Source of the DNA: Candidatus Symbiopectobacterium sp. 'North America'
GTDB lineage: Bacteria; Pseudomonadota; Gammaproteobacteria; Enterobacterales; Enterobacteriaceae
Assembly (NCBI RefSeq): GCF_015762685.1
Contig: NZ_PEHF01000086.1
Location: 28,092-92,091 of the forward strand
Direction: 5' to 3'
DNA: 64,000 nucleotides
The position numbers and the translations under genes are program-made. Shown piece by piece: positions 19,956-29,783 of the stretch. Within the stretch, counting starts at the first letter, position 1; each line of letters starts with the position of its first letter. Below the pieces are notes generated by a model. The model saw only the letters and a program-made list of their open reading frames with translations, did not search any database and had not been told where the DNA came from.

Positions 19956-20974
19956 TGCGGGTGCTGATCGTTAAAACCTCTTCCATGGGCGATGTCTTGC
20001 ACACGCTACCTGCCTTGACGGATGCCATGCGCGTCATCCCCAATTTACGATTTGACTGGGTGGTGGAAGAAGGGTTTGCCCAAATCCCCACCTGGCATTC
20101 CGCCGTTGATCGCGTAATCCCTGTTGCCATCCGCCGCTGGCGTAAAAGCTGGTTCAGCGCAGAAACACGGCGTGAACGCGTACAATTTAAGCAACAGCTG
20201 CGAGAGCGCCAGTACGATGCGGTAATTGACTCCCAAGGGCTGCTGAAAAGTGCGCTGTTGGTCACGCGTCTCGCGCGTGGGAAAAAACACGGTTTAGACA
20301 GCAGCAGCGCGCGTGAGCCGCTGGCCAGCATTTTCTATAACTACCGGCACCGCATTGCACGGCAGCAGCACGCCGTCGAGCGCATTCGTGAACTTTTCGC
20401 GGCCAGCCTGAGCTATCGCAAACCCAGTGAGCGGGGGGACTACGGTATTGCCCAGCATTTTCTGGCAGCACCGTCGGAAGATGCCGGGCGCTATCTGGTA
20501 TTCCTACACGCCACCACCCGTGATGAAAAACATTGGCCCGAATCTCACTGGCTCGCACTGATCGCCAGTCTGCAACCGTCAGGATTGCGCATCAAACTCC
20601 CCTGGGGCGCAGAGCATGAACATCAGCGAGCGCAGCGCCTTGCAGCCGACTTTCCACATGTCGACGTGTTACCGCGTCTGAGTTTGCAGCAGGTGGCCGC
20701 CGTACTGGCGGGGGCACAAGCGGTTGTTTCCGTCGATACCGGCCTGAGTCACCTGACGGCAGCATTGGATCGCCCGAATATCACACTCTATGGCCCTACC
20801 GATCCTAGGCTTATTGGTGGATATGGGCTCAATCAGGTGGTAGAACAATCTGAAAATCACCACATGAGCGCTATCTATGCCGATGCGGTCCGGCAAAAGC
20901 TGTCAGAGTTGGTAGACTTACAGCCTCTCGACGCGACTTCCCTGCACACATCGGTGCAAAGCGCGCTTTCGTAA
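19955..20974 (+). CDS. waaC: ADP-heptose--LPS heptosyltransferase I
   Basis: GT9 enzyme adding the first heptose to Kdo2-lipid A. It has 339 residues, about 20 more than E. coli WaaC, the excess lying at the C-terminus. Motifs: MRVLIVKTSSMGDVLHTLPA, DWVVEEGFAQIP, DSQGLLKSALLVTRLA, HATTRDEKHWPE, and VSVDTGLSHLTAALDRPN then TLYGPTDPRLIGGYG for the nucleotide-sugar. It is coupled to waaF by overlapping stop and start, and waaL follows after 80 bases. Confidence 0.98.
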   Translation: MRVLIVKTSSMGDVLHTLPALTDAMRVIPNLRFDWVVEEGFAQIPTWHSAVDRVIPVAIRRWRKSWFSAETRRERVQFKQQLRERQYDAVIDSQGLLKSALLVTRLARGKKHGLDSSSAREPLASIFYNYRHRIARQQHAVERIRELFAASLSYRKPSERGDYGIAQHFLAAPSEDAGRYLVFLHATTRDEKHWPESHWLALIASLQPSGLRIKLPWGAEHEHQRAQRLAADFPHVDVLPRLSLQQVAAVLAGAQAVVSVDTGLSHLTAALDRPNITLYGPTDPRLIGGYGLNQVVEQSENHHMSAIYADAVRQKLSELVDLQPLDATSLHTSVQSALS

Positions 20975-21054
20975 AGGCTTGCGCCGGGGCTACACTCATG
21001 CCATCCCTGATGGTCGGGATAATAGGGATAGCCCTTGCTACGTGACCCGATGAT

Positions 21055-22332
21055 ATGTTGAATGATTTAAGATACAGCTGGGCAAAATACCCCGCGGTAA
21101 GCGCTTCTTTAACCATAAATACGCTGTTTCCAGGGTGCATACTGACCCTGGCCGTCATGCCGTTTAGTACCATCATCGCCGGATGGCTGTTTTATTTGAC
21201 CGGAGTATCCGCCGCTCTGTATGTGGTTACGCATGTGAAACAGGTCCTCGTCACCAAACGCCTGTTAATATTGCCCACCCTGCTGTTGCTGACGGGTTGT
21301 CTCAACCTTGTCTGGTTTTCGCTTTACTATCAACACGACACACTTTTTACCGATGTCTATTCCGCCTATCGCACTGCCGGACATGCAGCGATTCTCGGCG
21401 CGTTTATTCTGTTAGCCGCATGCCACTTGCCACATAAAAACCAGCCCATCCTGCAAGTTGGCTTCCTCGCGGTCTGTATAATGACGCTGGCTTATGCGCT
21501 ATTTCAGTCAGTTTTTCACGATATGTACCATGTGAGCCTGATCTTTGGCCCGGCAACCAGCGCGGCCTATTTTATGACGTTTATCGGAGCATTGAGTGCG
21601 CAGGCATTACTTACGCTCAATGTGCGCTACAAATATTATCTCTATTTACTCCATTTCTTGCTGGTAACCAGTGCCATCATCCTGACACAGACACGAGCGG
21701 CCATTTTTGTTTATCCCCTGATTGGGGCGATGATTCTGTTATCAGAAGCGCGTCATAATAAACGTAAATTACTTAAGGGCGTGCTGGGCTTCATTATAAC
21801 GTTAACGCTCTGCATTGCGCTGTTCCACGACACGATCCATAAACGCACCAGTGATTTGATCAACGACGTGCGCAGCTACAACCAGAACAACAGCCAAACT
21901 TCCGTAGGCGCACGGTTTACCGTGGTTCAATCCGGTATGGACGCAGGGCTCGCGGCGCCGTTCGGGCAATCCGCCGAACAGCGCGCGGCAGATATCACCG
22001 CCTTCGCACAACAGACACCAGCCATGAAGGGGGCGCTGGATTACCTGAACGTGCATCTTCATAACGATGTCATTGAAGCTTTTTCACTGAAAGGCTGGCC
22101 CGGTGTACTACTGATTATTTTGTTTTATGTCGCGCTCTCTTATTTTTCGATTTTTGTGTTGCGCAGCCACATTTCCATTGCGCTGTTATTTACCTTACTT
22201 ATGTTTCGCTTGAGTGATGTCATTCTCTTTGCGAGGGATATGTTGATGGCGTGGCTGGTCACGTTCTGCCTTGGCATGACGCTGACGGGAAAATGGACCC
22301 GTCCCCCCAGCACAGACGCCCCCTCAACCTAA
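21055..22332 (+). CDS. waaL: O-antigen ligase
   Basis: Polytopic inner-membrane glycosyltransferase that joins undecaprenyl-linked O-antigen to the lipid A core on the periplasmic side. The 425-residue protein is strongly hydrophobic, with about ten or more helices. One large periplasmic loop (roughly residues 270-345) contains SVGARF and [17 protein letters not shown], the His- and Arg-bearing motifs of the Wzy_C/WaaL superfamily. WaaL sequences diverge quickly, so assignment rests on topology, these motifs and the position after waaC, as in E. coli. Confidence 0.88.
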   Translation: MLNDLRYSWAKYPAVSASLTINTLFPGCILTLAVMPFSTIIAGWLFYLTGVSAALYVVTHVKQVLVTKRLLILPTLLLLTGCLNLVWFSLYYQHDTLFTDVYSAYRTAGHAAILGAFILLAACHLPHKNQPILQVGFLAVCIMTLAYALFQSVFHDMYHVSLIFGPATSAAYFMTFIGALSAQALLTLNVRYKYYLYLLHFLLVTSAIILTQTRAAIFVYPLIGAMILLSEARHNKRKLLKGVLGFIITLTLCIALFHDTIHKRTSDLINDVRSYNQNNSQTSVGARFTVVQSGMDAGLAAPFGQSAEQRAADITAFAQQTPAMKGALDYLNVHLHNDVIEAFSLKGWPGVLLIILFYVALSYFSIFVLRSHISIALLFTLLMFRLSDVILFARDMLMAWLVTFCLGMTLTGKWTRPPSTDAPST

Positions 22333-22443
22333 CGTAATTATCACTGTGAGAGGCATACAGCTTTTAGTACCATAGCGGTATAAAATAACAGAGCCTGTGT
22401 ATTTATTTACGTTACGCCTGATAACAATCCGGATAATAGCGCG

Positions 22444-22482
22444 CAGTCCACTGGTAGCTGAAAGGCCAGGGGCGGTAGCGTG
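22444..22482 (+). promoter_or_regulatory. JUMPstart element with RfaH-recruiting ops site
   Basis: A 39-base JUMPstart-like sequence begins with a CAGT..CTGGTAGCTG block and ends in the ops core GGCGGTAGCGTG (22471-22482). In enterics this non-template-strand signal recruits RfaH to RNA polymerase, suppressing termination across long LPS, capsule and toxin operons. It stands 40 bases upstream of the waaQ start, exactly as in the E. coli core operon. It predicts RfaH dependence of the AT-rich genes up to about 31.3 kb. Confidence 0.93.
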
Positions 22483-22522
22483 GTCATTTTCTGGTTTATA
22501 TGCGTTAACTGAAGGAAAGCGA

Positions 22523-23605
22523 GTGAGTCTCAAAACCCTTACCTATAACCGGATCTTGATTGTAAAGCTGCGTTTTCATGGGGATATGCTACTGACTACG
22601 CCGCTTATCAGCACGCTAAAAGCGCGCTACCCAGAAGCCGCTATTGATGTGCTGCTCTACGAGGACATCATCCCTATCCTTTCCAAGCATCCAGATATCC
22701 ACCGGCTATACGGTTTAAAAAGAAAAACCGCTGGCGCAATGGAGAAAGTCAGTGATTTTCTCGCCATGCGCAACACCCTCAAACGCAACCGCTATGACCT
22801 GATTGTGAATCTGGCCGACCAGTGGCCAATAGCGCTGCTGATTAAATCGTTGAACTGCCCTTATAGCCTCTCCATTCAACGCGGAGGAGCCAGACAGTCG
22901 CTATGGCGCGCCTGTTTCACACGTTGTCTGGAACCAACGGGGCAGCATATCGTTGAGCAGAACTTCTCTTTGCTTGCCCCTCTGGATGTGCCAGAGGAAG
23001 ACAGGACACGGCCGCTGTCGCTGTACTATGGCCCGAAAGATGCTGACCGTGTTTTTGCCCTCGCCCCTGCATTAGCGGCAACGCCTTATGTGGTCATCCA
23101 GCCGACAGCCAGGCAGTATTTTAAATGCTGGGATAACGAGAAGTTTGCGCAGGTTATTGATCATCTGAAACAGCAAGGGTTAGAAGTCGTCCTTACCTGT
23201 GGCCCTGGTGCCGACGACTTGGCGGTGGTGAATGAGATCAACACTCTGTGCGAACACAAACCGAATCTGTCGTTTGCCGGTAAAACGCATTTTCTCGAAC
23301 TGGCAGCGTTAATCGACAAAGCCGTACTTTATATCGGCGTCGACTCAGCACCAATGCACATGGCGGCAGCGCTCGCGACACCAACGGTTTGTCTGTTTGG
23401 GCCGACGGATCACCGTAAATGGAGCCCCTGGTCAGATAACCATATTGTTCTGTGGGCAGGGGACTACACCGCTATGCCTGAAAGAGAACATCTCGATAGA
23501 AATAAAAAATACCTGTCATGTATCCCTGCTCGGGACGTTATTCACGCCGCAGAAAAGTTGCTGACCTACACTACGGGTGCTCCACTAAATACCGCAGAAA
23601 GATAA
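22523..23605 (+). CDS. waaQ: LPS core heptosyltransferase III
   Basis: GT9 enzyme that adds the side-branch heptose (HepIII) to HepII. The GTG start at 22523 is supported by GAAGGAAAG upstream and gives 360 residues. Open codons further upstream run through the JUMPstart element and are not coding. Motifs: ILIVKLRFHGDMLLTTPL, NLADQWPIALLIK, VVIQPTARQYFKCW, YIGVDSAPMHMAAALATP and CLFGPTDHRKWSPW. First gene of the RfaH-controlled operon; waaG follows 10 bases on. Confidence 0.96.
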   Translation: MSLKTLTYNRILIVKLRFHGDMLLTTPLISTLKARYPEAAIDVLLYEDIIPILSKHPDIHRLYGLKRKTAGAMEKVSDFLAMRNTLKRNRYDLIVNLADQWPIALLIKSLNCPYSLSIQRGGARQSLWRACFTRCLEPTGQHIVEQNFSLLAPLDVPEEDRTRPLSLYYGPKDADRVFALAPALAATPYVVIQPTARQYFKCWDNEKFAQVIDHLKQQGLEVVLTCGPGADDLAVVNEINTLCEHKPNLSFAGKTHFLELAALIDKAVLYIGVDSAPMHMAAALATPTVCLFGPTDHRKWSPWSDNHIVLWAGDYTAMPEREHLDRNKKYLSCIPARDVIHAAEKLLTYTTGAPLNTAER

Positions 23606-23615
23606 GGAATTTTGC

Positions 23616-24740
23616 ATGAATATTGCCTTCTGCTTGTATAAATATTTCCCGTTTGGCGGCTTGCAACGCGATTTTCTCAGTATTGCTCAGGCCTGTGTCA
23701 GGCATGGTCACCGCGTGCGCGTGTATGTCTTGTCCTGGCAGGGAGAAGAACCAGAAAATCTTGAGATTATTTTGGTGCCCACGGTGGGTATCAGCAATAA
23801 CACGCGGCATCAACGCTACAGTGAGTGGGTTCGACACCATCTGCAATTGCACCCTACCGATCGCGTGGTGGGGTTCAACAAAATGCCGGGACTGGATTTT
23901 TATTACGCCGCTGATGTGTGCTATGCAGAAAAAGTCGAGCAGGAGAAAGGATTTTTCTATCGCTTAACGCCGCGCTACAAACACTACGCTGCTTTTGAAA
24001 AAGCGGTGTTCAGCCCAGGCGTGAAAACCAAAATGCTGATGCTAACTCAGCGCCAGATTGCAGATTTAAAAAAACATTATGGTACGAAGGATGGGCGTTT
24101 CCTGATTCTGCCGCCGGGCATTGCGCTGGACAGAAAATATGACCAGCAGACACTCGGCGTTCGCCAAACCTTTCGTGATGCGCAAAATATCCCAGAAAAC
24201 GCTTTGGTACTGCTGCAAGTCGGCTCAGATTTCAAGCGTAAGGGCGTCGAGCGCAGCCTACGTGCCGTTGCCAGCCTGCCGGAAGACCTACGGAAAAAGG
24301 TCATTTTCCTGGTTGTCGGCCAAGATAAACCCGACCGTTATCAGACGCTGGCCGGTCAGTTAGGGATTGATAAACAGGTGCATTTTTTCGCTGGGCGTAG
24401 CGATGTTCCTGATTTTATGGCCGCCGCAGACGTGTTACTCCATCCTGCACATCAGGAAGCCGCAGGCATTGTGCTCCTTGAAGCGATTACTGCCGGGCTA
24501 CCGGTTATCGTGACGGAAGTGTGTGGCTACGCGTTCCATATTGATAAGGCACAAGCAGGCCAGGTTATCGCCTCTCCCTTCAGCCAGGAAGCGCTGAACG
24601 CTGCGCTGTACACGGCATTAGGACAAACGGAAACCTTTCACCGCTGGTCGGAGAATGCCCGGCATTATGCCGATACGGAAGATCTTTACAGCTTACCGGA
24701 AAAAGCCGCGCTGCTGATTGCGGGCCAGGATAGTCACTAA
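23616..24740 (+). CDS. waaG: LPS core glucosyltransferase I
   Basis: GT4 retaining enzyme that transfers glucose from UDP-glucose to HepII, starting the outer core. The 374 residues match E. coli WaaG exactly in length. Start motif MNIAFCLYKYFPFGGLQRDF; acceptor region NKMPGLDFYYAADVCYAEK; donor region VGSDFKRKGVERSLRA; and the E-x7-E signature in EAAGIVLLEAITAGLPVIV. It abuts waaP with no gap between its stop and the next ATG. It is undamaged. Confidence 0.98.
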   Translation: MNIAFCLYKYFPFGGLQRDFLSIAQACVRHGHRVRVYVLSWQGEEPENLEIILVPTVGISNNTRHQRYSEWVRHHLQLHPTDRVVGFNKMPGLDFYYAADVCYAEKVEQEKGFFYRLTPRYKHYAAFEKAVFSPGVKTKMLMLTQRQIADLKKHYGTKDGRFLILPPGIALDRKYDQQTLGVRQTFRDAQNIPENALVLLQVGSDFKRKGVERSLRAVASLPEDLRKKVIFLVVGQDKPDRYQTLAGQLGIDKQVHFFAGRSDVPDFMAAADVLLHPAHQEAAGIVLLEAITAGLPVIVTEVCGYAFHIDKAQAGQVIASPFSQEALNAALYTALGQTETFHRWSENARHYADTEDLYSLPEKAALLIAGQDSH

Positions 24741-25550
24741 ATGAAAAGTGTCATTACGTTAAAAGAGCCGTTCGCCTCACTCTGGCAGGAACACGACCCA
24801 TTTGAAGAAGTCAAAAAACTGGATGGCGATGTCTTTCGCGCATTAGAGAGCCGCAAAACATTACGTTTTACTTTGGCCGGACGCTCTTGGTTTATCAAAA
24901 TACATCGTGGTACCGCATTAAAAGAGGCCCTAAAAAACCTGCTTTCATTACGACTGTCCGTATTGGGCGCCGATCGTGAATGGAACGCGATTCACCGCTT
25001 GCGCGATCTCGGTGTAGACACCATGACGGGTGCCGCATTTGGCCAGCGGGGAGTAAACCCGCTACAGCGCGAATCTTTTATCATTACAGAGGATTTAAGC
25101 CCGGCCATCAGTCTGGAAGATTATTGCGCCAACTGTCCGAAGAATCCGCCAATGCTTGCCGAAAAACGGCGACTGATTCGCCGTGTGGCAGAAATGGTGA
25201 GAAAGATGCATGCCGGCGGCGTCAATCACCGTGATTGCTATATTTGCCATTTCTTGCTGCGTCAGCCTTATCAGCCCACCGATAAGCAATTTACACTTTC
25301 GGTCATCGACCTGCATCGAGCACAACTTCGCGAACGTGTTCCGCTGAGATGGCGTAATAAAGATCTTATCGGCCTCTATTTTTCCTCACTCGATATTGGG
25401 CTGAGCAAACACGATCTCTTGTTTTTCCTGAAGATCTATTTTGATCATCAACCCTTGCGTACTACGTTGTGTCAGGAACAAGCGCTATTTCATGAAGCGT
25501 TTACCAAAGCAGAAAAAATTCGAGAAAGAACAGAGCGTAAGGCACTTTAA
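24741..25550 (+). CDS. waaP: LPS core heptose I kinase
   Basis: Phosphorylates HepI of the inner core with ATP, which strengthens the outer membrane and is needed for addition of HepIII. The 269-residue protein has a eukaryote-like kinase fold: [15 protein letters not shown] carries the ATP lysine, and [12 protein letters not shown] carries the catalytic Asp, with [12 protein letters not shown] as the metal-binding segment. The ATG directly follows the waaG stop. It is intact. Confidence 0.96.
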   Translation: MKSVITLKEPFASLWQEHDPFEEVKKLDGDVFRALESRKTLRFTLAGRSWFIKIHRGTALKEALKNLLSLRLSVLGADREWNAIHRLRDLGVDTMTGAAFGQRGVNPLQRESFIITEDLSPAISLEDYCANCPKNPPMLAEKRRLIRRVAEMVRKMHAGGVNHRDCYICHFLLRQPYQPTDKQFTLSVIDLHRAQLRERVPLRWRNKDLIGLYFSSLDIGLSKHDLLFFLKIYFDHQPLRTTLCQEQALFHEAFTKAEKIRERTERKAL

Positions 25551-25570
25551 CCCGAGTCCTGATTATCATT

Positions 25571-26659
25571 ATGAATATACTTTTCGTCGGTGAGGCCACC
25601 TCCGGTTTCGGCGGGATTGAAACAGTAATAAAAAAGGTCACTAGCTTCCTGGAAGGTGACCAAGACACTAAAAACACCTATACCTTATATTTCCTCTGCC
25701 GTGATAACCGCATGGATAAAGCCTGGCTGGAAGGAAAGCACTTTATTTGCCATCGTTCCGGCATCAAGATCTCCTTTCTGCGTAGAATGAATCACGCGTG
25801 TGCGCTGGCGCGCTTCATTAAACAGAACCAACCCGATACGGTTATTGCTTTTGATGCGCCATCCTGTCGCGTTGCGGCACAAGCGATCCGTTACAGTAAG
25901 AAAACGCTGCCGCTGATTTCGTGGCTGCACTACTCTCTCGACCACAAAAAACATGCCGAACAGGCACTGGTCGCGGATCATCACTTGGCCATCAGCTCTG
26001 GTATCAAGCAGCAATTAATAAAGCGTGGCGTTTCTCCCGAACGCATCTCTGTGATTTTTAACCCAGTCACGCCACAAAGTGTCGTGATTCCGCGCCCAAC
26101 CGATAAAGCCGTCTTTATCTATGCCGGGCGTCTTAAGTTTGAGGGTCAAAAGCGTCTTAAAGACATGTTAGATGCTTTCTCAGGTTTGCACGGTGAATGG
26201 GAATGCCATTTTATCGGTGACGGTTCAGATGCAGAAATATGCCAGACCTACTCGCATAAACTGGACATTGCAGATCATTTGCATTGGCACGGATGGCAAG
26301 AAAAGCCGTGGGAATATGTTCAGACAGAGATCAAGCAAGTCTCAGCTTTTGTTATGAGTTCTGCTTTTGAGGGGCTTTCCATGACGTTGCTTGAAGCCAT
26401 GTCTTATGGGATTTATTGCGTTAGCAGCGATTGCCCATCGGGACCAGGTGATATCATCAAGAACGGTGTGAATGGGCAACTTTATGCTCCGAGTAATATC
26501 AAAGATTTTATTAAGATATTATCTCAAGTACAAAAAAAAGAAATCAATCACAATGTAGAAGAAATAAAAAAATCCATCAGTGTATTTTATGATGGAAACT
26601 ATTACTCTACATTCATGGAATCTATTTCCAATCATAACAATCAAAAAACATTAAAATAA
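25571..26659 (+). CDS. waaB: LPS core galactosyltransferase (WaaB-type GT4)
   Basis: In E. coli and Salmonella, WaaB adds an alpha-1,6-galactose to the first outer-core glucose. The 362-residue product resembles E. coli WaaB along its length: FVGEATSGFGGIETVI at the start, MDKAWLEG, SLDHKKHAEQ, AISSGIKQQLIKRGV, YAGRLKFEGQKRLKDLLD-like GT4 donor motif, and SSAFEGLSMTLLEAMSYG. Base composition drops sharply in the last 150 bases, where the AT-rich part of the operon begins. The sugar specificity is inferred from homology. Confidence 0.88.
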   Translation: MNILFVGEATSGFGGIETVIKKVTSFLEGDQDTKNTYTLYFLCRDNRMDKAWLEGKHFICHRSGIKISFLRRMNHACALARFIKQNQPDTVIAFDAPSCRVAAQAIRYSKKTLPLISWLHYSLDHKKHAEQALVADHHLAISSGIKQQLIKRGVSPERISVIFNPVTPQSVVIPRPTDKAVFIYAGRLKFEGQKRLKDMLDAFSGLHGEWECHFIGDGSDAEICQTYSHKLDIADHLHWHGWQEKPWEYVQTEIKQVSAFVMSSAFEGLSMTLLEAMSYGIYCVSSDCPSGPGDIIKNGVNGQLYAPSNIKDFIKILSQVQKKEINHNVEEIKKSISVFYDGNYYSTFMESISNHNNQKTLK

Positions 26660-26669
26660 TGGTGATATT

Positions 26670-27722
26670 GTGTATTTTAATATCAAACATGTTATAAAAG
26701 AGAAAATAACACTAAATGACAATATTAATACATTACCTGCCAATGCATTTAATATTGCGTATGGAATAGACAAAAACTTTATATTTGGCTGCGGAATATC
26801 CATATCTTCCATATTATTAAAAAACAAAGGAAAAGAAATAATATTTCATATTTTCACCGACTATTTTGATGAAAAAAACATCTCGGAATTTACTGAACTT
26901 AGCCATCAATACAATACCAAAATCATCGTTTATCTCATAAACTGTGATGAGTTAAAAAAATTACCAAGTACTAAAAACTGGTCTTATGCAACCTATTTCC
27001 GTTTTATCATTGCTAATTTTTTCAATGGGTTATCATCTAAAGTACTTTATCTTGATGCTGATATTATTTGTAATGGAAAACTGGATGAATTAATAAATCT
27101 AGACTTGGGCGTTCATCTCGCTGCCGTGGTCAGTGAAGGAGAGAAACCCTGGTGGACCAAGCGGGCACATGCGTTAGGGGATGAGAATATAAGTAATGGT
27201 TATTTTAATGCAGGGTTTCTTTTAATAAACATTCCTTTCTGGGCGAAAGAAGATATCAGTCGACAAGCAATGAATCTTCTTTCCAAAGACGAAATAAAAG
27301 AAAAAATATCATTTTTAGATCAAGATATATTAAACATATTGTTTGTGAACAAAGTTATTTTTTTAGATAAAAAATATAACACCCAGTTTAGTATTAACTA
27401 TGAGCTAAATGAAAGTAAAAAAATGCTCACCCCCATCACCAATAGCACTGTATTCATTCATTATATAGGCCCAACAAAGCCGTGGCATGAGTGGGCCATT
27501 TATTATGATTCAGCATGCTATTTTACAAAAGCAAAAAATAATTCACCGTGGAAAGAATCTGAATTACTTAAAGCTCATTCAGCTAACCAGCTGCGTTATT
27601 GTGCCAAACATGAATTTCATAATAAAAAAATATTTTCAGGTTTAAAAAACTACTTACTTTATTTCTTAAAAAAATCATCTAATTCAGAGCATAGAAAATT
27701 ATGTATTTTGATGGCAGTGTGA
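26670..27722 (+). CDS. waaO: LPS core alpha-1,3-glycosyltransferase, GT8 (WaaO/WaaI type)
   Basis: GT8 retaining enzyme that adds the second outer-core hexose. It follows waaB, as in E. coli. Motifs: AYGIDKNFIFGCGISISSIL, STKNWSYATYFRFIIANFF, the metal site LYLDADIICNG, SNGYFNAGFLLINIPFW, SFLDQDILN and HYIGPTKPWHEW. The start is a GTG preceded by TGGTGATATT. The gene is AT-rich compared with its neighbours, which is common for outer-core genes. It overlaps the next GT8 gene by 22 bases. Whether it transfers glucose or galactose cannot be told. Confidence 0.88.
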   Translation: MYFNIKHVIKEKITLNDNINTLPANAFNIAYGIDKNFIFGCGISISSILLKNKGKEIIFHIFTDYFDEKNISEFTELSHQYNTKIIVYLINCDELKKLPSTKNWSYATYFRFIIANFFNGLSSKVLYLDADIICNGKLDELINLDLGVHLAAVVSEGEKPWWTKRAHALGDENISNGYFNAGFLLINIPFWAKEDISRQAMNLLSKDEIKEKISFLDQDILNILFVNKVIFLDKKYNTQFSINYELNESKKMLTPITNSTVFIHYIGPTKPWHEWAIYYDSACYFTKAKNNSPWKESELLKAHSANQLRYCAKHEFHNKKIFSGLKNYLLYFLKKSSNSEHRKLCILMAV

Positions 27723-28690
27723 TCAAGAATAAGGTTGAATTTCTTGGTTCGCAGGAAACCAACAAAGAGAAGATGTTGCATATTGCATACGGTGTCGATA
27801 AGAATTTTTTATTCGGTGCTGCAATCTCGGCCACATCGACCATTATAAATAGTGAAATTCCTATCACCTTACATTTTTTCATTGACTCCATAAACGATGA
27901 TGATGTTCATCGTTTCAAGAAAATGTCTGGTAGATTTAATGTAGATATATTCATGTATCATATTGACAACACACCATTAAAAGACTTACTCACAAAAAAT
28001 TGGCCTTATTCTGCTTATTATAGATTAATCGCATTCGATTATTTGGGATCATATACAGATCGATTATTATATCTTGATGCCGACATTGTATGTAAAGCGC
28101 CCCTTGACGAATTAATACATTTATCTTTTGATGGTGCTATTTGTGCGGTTGTAACTGATATCGAGGGGATGGATAAGAAAGCAATGGAAAGACTCCATTG
28201 TCCAGAAATAGAAGATGTCTATTTTAATTCTGGTGTAATGTTTATGAATTTAAAACAATGGCATCAACAAAACTTAACCTCTAACGTTATTAAATTTATC
28301 TTTGAACATTCAGGACTAAAATACCCGGATCAAGATGCATTAAATATGCTTTTGCTCGGCAAAACATTTCTCTTACCCAGAAAATACAATAGTATCTATA
28401 GTATAAAAAGCGAGTTATACGACAGGACTCATCAGAAATATAAAAAAATCATAAATAATGAATCTGTCTTAATTCATTATGTTGGTACCACTAAGCCTTG
28501 GAATGAATGGGGACAATATCTTTCAACAACTTTCTTCCAAAAAGCATATCTAGCCTCAGAATGGCATGATGTACCGTTACTTAAACCCCGAACATCTTTA
28601 CAGTGGAAGCAAAAATCAAAGCATGAGTTCCAGAAATATCACTTATTTAACGGTATTTTAGCAAGATTAAAATATATCACAACAAAATAA
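27701..28690 (+). CDS. waaJ: LPS core glycosyltransferase, GT8 (WaaJ/WaaR type)
   Basis: Second GT8 enzyme of the operon, expected to add the third outer-core hexose. It has 329 residues. Motifs: AYGVDKNFLFGAAISATSTI, LYLDADIVCKAPLDELIHL, YFNSGVMFMNLKQW, YPDQDALNMLLLG, YNSIYSIKSELYDRTHQKYK and HYVGTTKPWNEWG. The YSIKSEL..THQ.YKK block matches E. coli WaaJ/WaaR rather than WaaO. The ATG lies inside the end of the preceding gene, so translation is probably coupled. Confidence 0.85.
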   Translation: MYFDGSVIKNKVEFLGSQETNKEKMLHIAYGVDKNFLFGAAISATSTIINSEIPITLHFFIDSINDDDVHRFKKMSGRFNVDIFMYHIDNTPLKDLLTKNWPYSAYYRLIAFDYLGSYTDRLLYLDADIVCKAPLDELIHLSFDGAICAVVTDIEGMDKKAMERLHCPEIEDVYFNSGVMFMNLKQWHQQNLTSNVIKFIFEHSGLKYPDQDALNMLLLGKTFLLPRKYNSIYSIKSELYDRTHQKYKKIINNESVLIHYVGTTKPWNEWGQYLSTTFFQKAYLASEWHDVPLLKPRTSLQWKQKSKHEFQKYHLFNGILARLKYITTK

Positions 28691-28702
28691 GAGAATTGTT
28701 TC

Positions 28703-29722
28703 ATGAATGTATATTTTTTAGAATGGAATGCCAATTATGAAAAGCTCATGATAAAAAATTTAGGGTCGCATGGCGTCACAGAAATAAAAAATATCATGAA
28801 GCATTTTACAAGAAACAATATTAGACTTAAAAAAACCAATATTAATAATTGGTTATTCGTTAAGATGCATGTTTTTTTAAAACTAAGAAAAATTAAAAAA
28901 GATGATTTAATAATTTGCAATGGATATAGTTTTTTAGGTTTTCTCGATATAATAAAAACACTCCCCTGTAAAAAAGCCTTAGTAATTCGAGATACTATAA
29001 TTCATTTAGAAAGAGGTATGAAAGAAAACAAAAAATGGCTTCCACCTGATGGAGATATTATCCAAGAAATAGATTCACATTTTGATAAAGTATATAGTTT
29101 CGATCCATCTGACTGTAAAAAATATGATTTCATATACTTAAAGCAGTTCCTTCCATTTACATCCCAAGATATTGGCACCATACTTAAAACATCAATAAAA
29201 AGCAAATTATCGGAAAAATTATGTTTTTTCATTGGTGAACACAGACCTGATCGCGAAAAATCTCTCCAAGACCTTTTCCCTTATTTTAAGCGTTTAAATT
29301 ACAAACCTGATTTTTATCTTTTTGATAAACACAACAAATCAATAGATTACCCATTTTTTTGCAAAAACCAATCTCTTGATTATAAAGAAAACATACAGAA
29401 AGTTATTGAGTCTGACGTTGTTATAGAAATAAACCATCCTGGACAAGATGGCTTAACGTTACGAACGATCGAAGCTCTTGCTTTTAACAAAAAAATAATA
29501 ACCAACAATATAAAAATAATGCAATATGATTTTTATAATGACGACCGTTTTTTCATATTAGGCTATAATGACATTGACTCTTTGCAACGTTTTTTAGAAA
29601 GACCATTAACACCTGTAGATATTGACTCGATAAAAGAATACACAGCTGATAGAATGTTAAATCGATTGGTTTCTGATATTTACCACCACAACAGCCCTCA
29701 ACAAAGCAATATATTTAATTAA
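28703..29722 (+). CDS. Putative LPS core glycosyltransferase of unrecognised family
   Basis: A 339-residue AT-rich gene between two GT8 genes and another unassigned gene. I do not recognise an E. coli K-12 counterpart. No membrane helix is visible. The C-terminal third, EINHPGQDGLTLRTIEALAF followed by NKKIITNN, resembles the donor-binding end of GT-B glycosyltransferases, where an aspartate/glutamate strand precedes a residue cluster contacting the nucleotide. Its place in the RfaH operon suggests outer-core assembly. It could instead add a non-sugar group. Confidence 0.6.
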   Translation: MNVYFLEWNANYEKLMIKNLGSHGVTEIKNIMKHFTRNNIRLKKTNINNWLFVKMHVFLKLRKIKKDDLIICNGYSFLGFLDIIKTLPCKKALVIRDTIIHLERGMKENKKWLPPDGDIIQEIDSHFDKVYSFDPSDCKKYDFIYLKQFLPFTSQDIGTILKTSIKSKLSEKLCFFIGEHRPDREKSLQDLFPYFKRLNYKPDFYLFDKHNKSIDYPFFCKNQSLDYKENIQKVIESDVVIEINHPGQDGLTLRTIEALAFNKKIITNNIKIMQYDFYNDDRFFILGYNDIDSLQRFLERPLTPVDIDSIKEYTADRMLNRLVSDIYHHNSPQQSNIFN

Positions 29723-29783
29723 CCACATACTTTTCTAAATCTCTTATTAATAAAGAGAACAACATTCGACTCTTACCTAGGGC

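Noticed and set aside
22397..22522. An earlier start for waaQ
   Set aside because: The extra 42 codons lie across the JUMPstart/ops element and have no ribosome site; GTG at 22523 has a good one.
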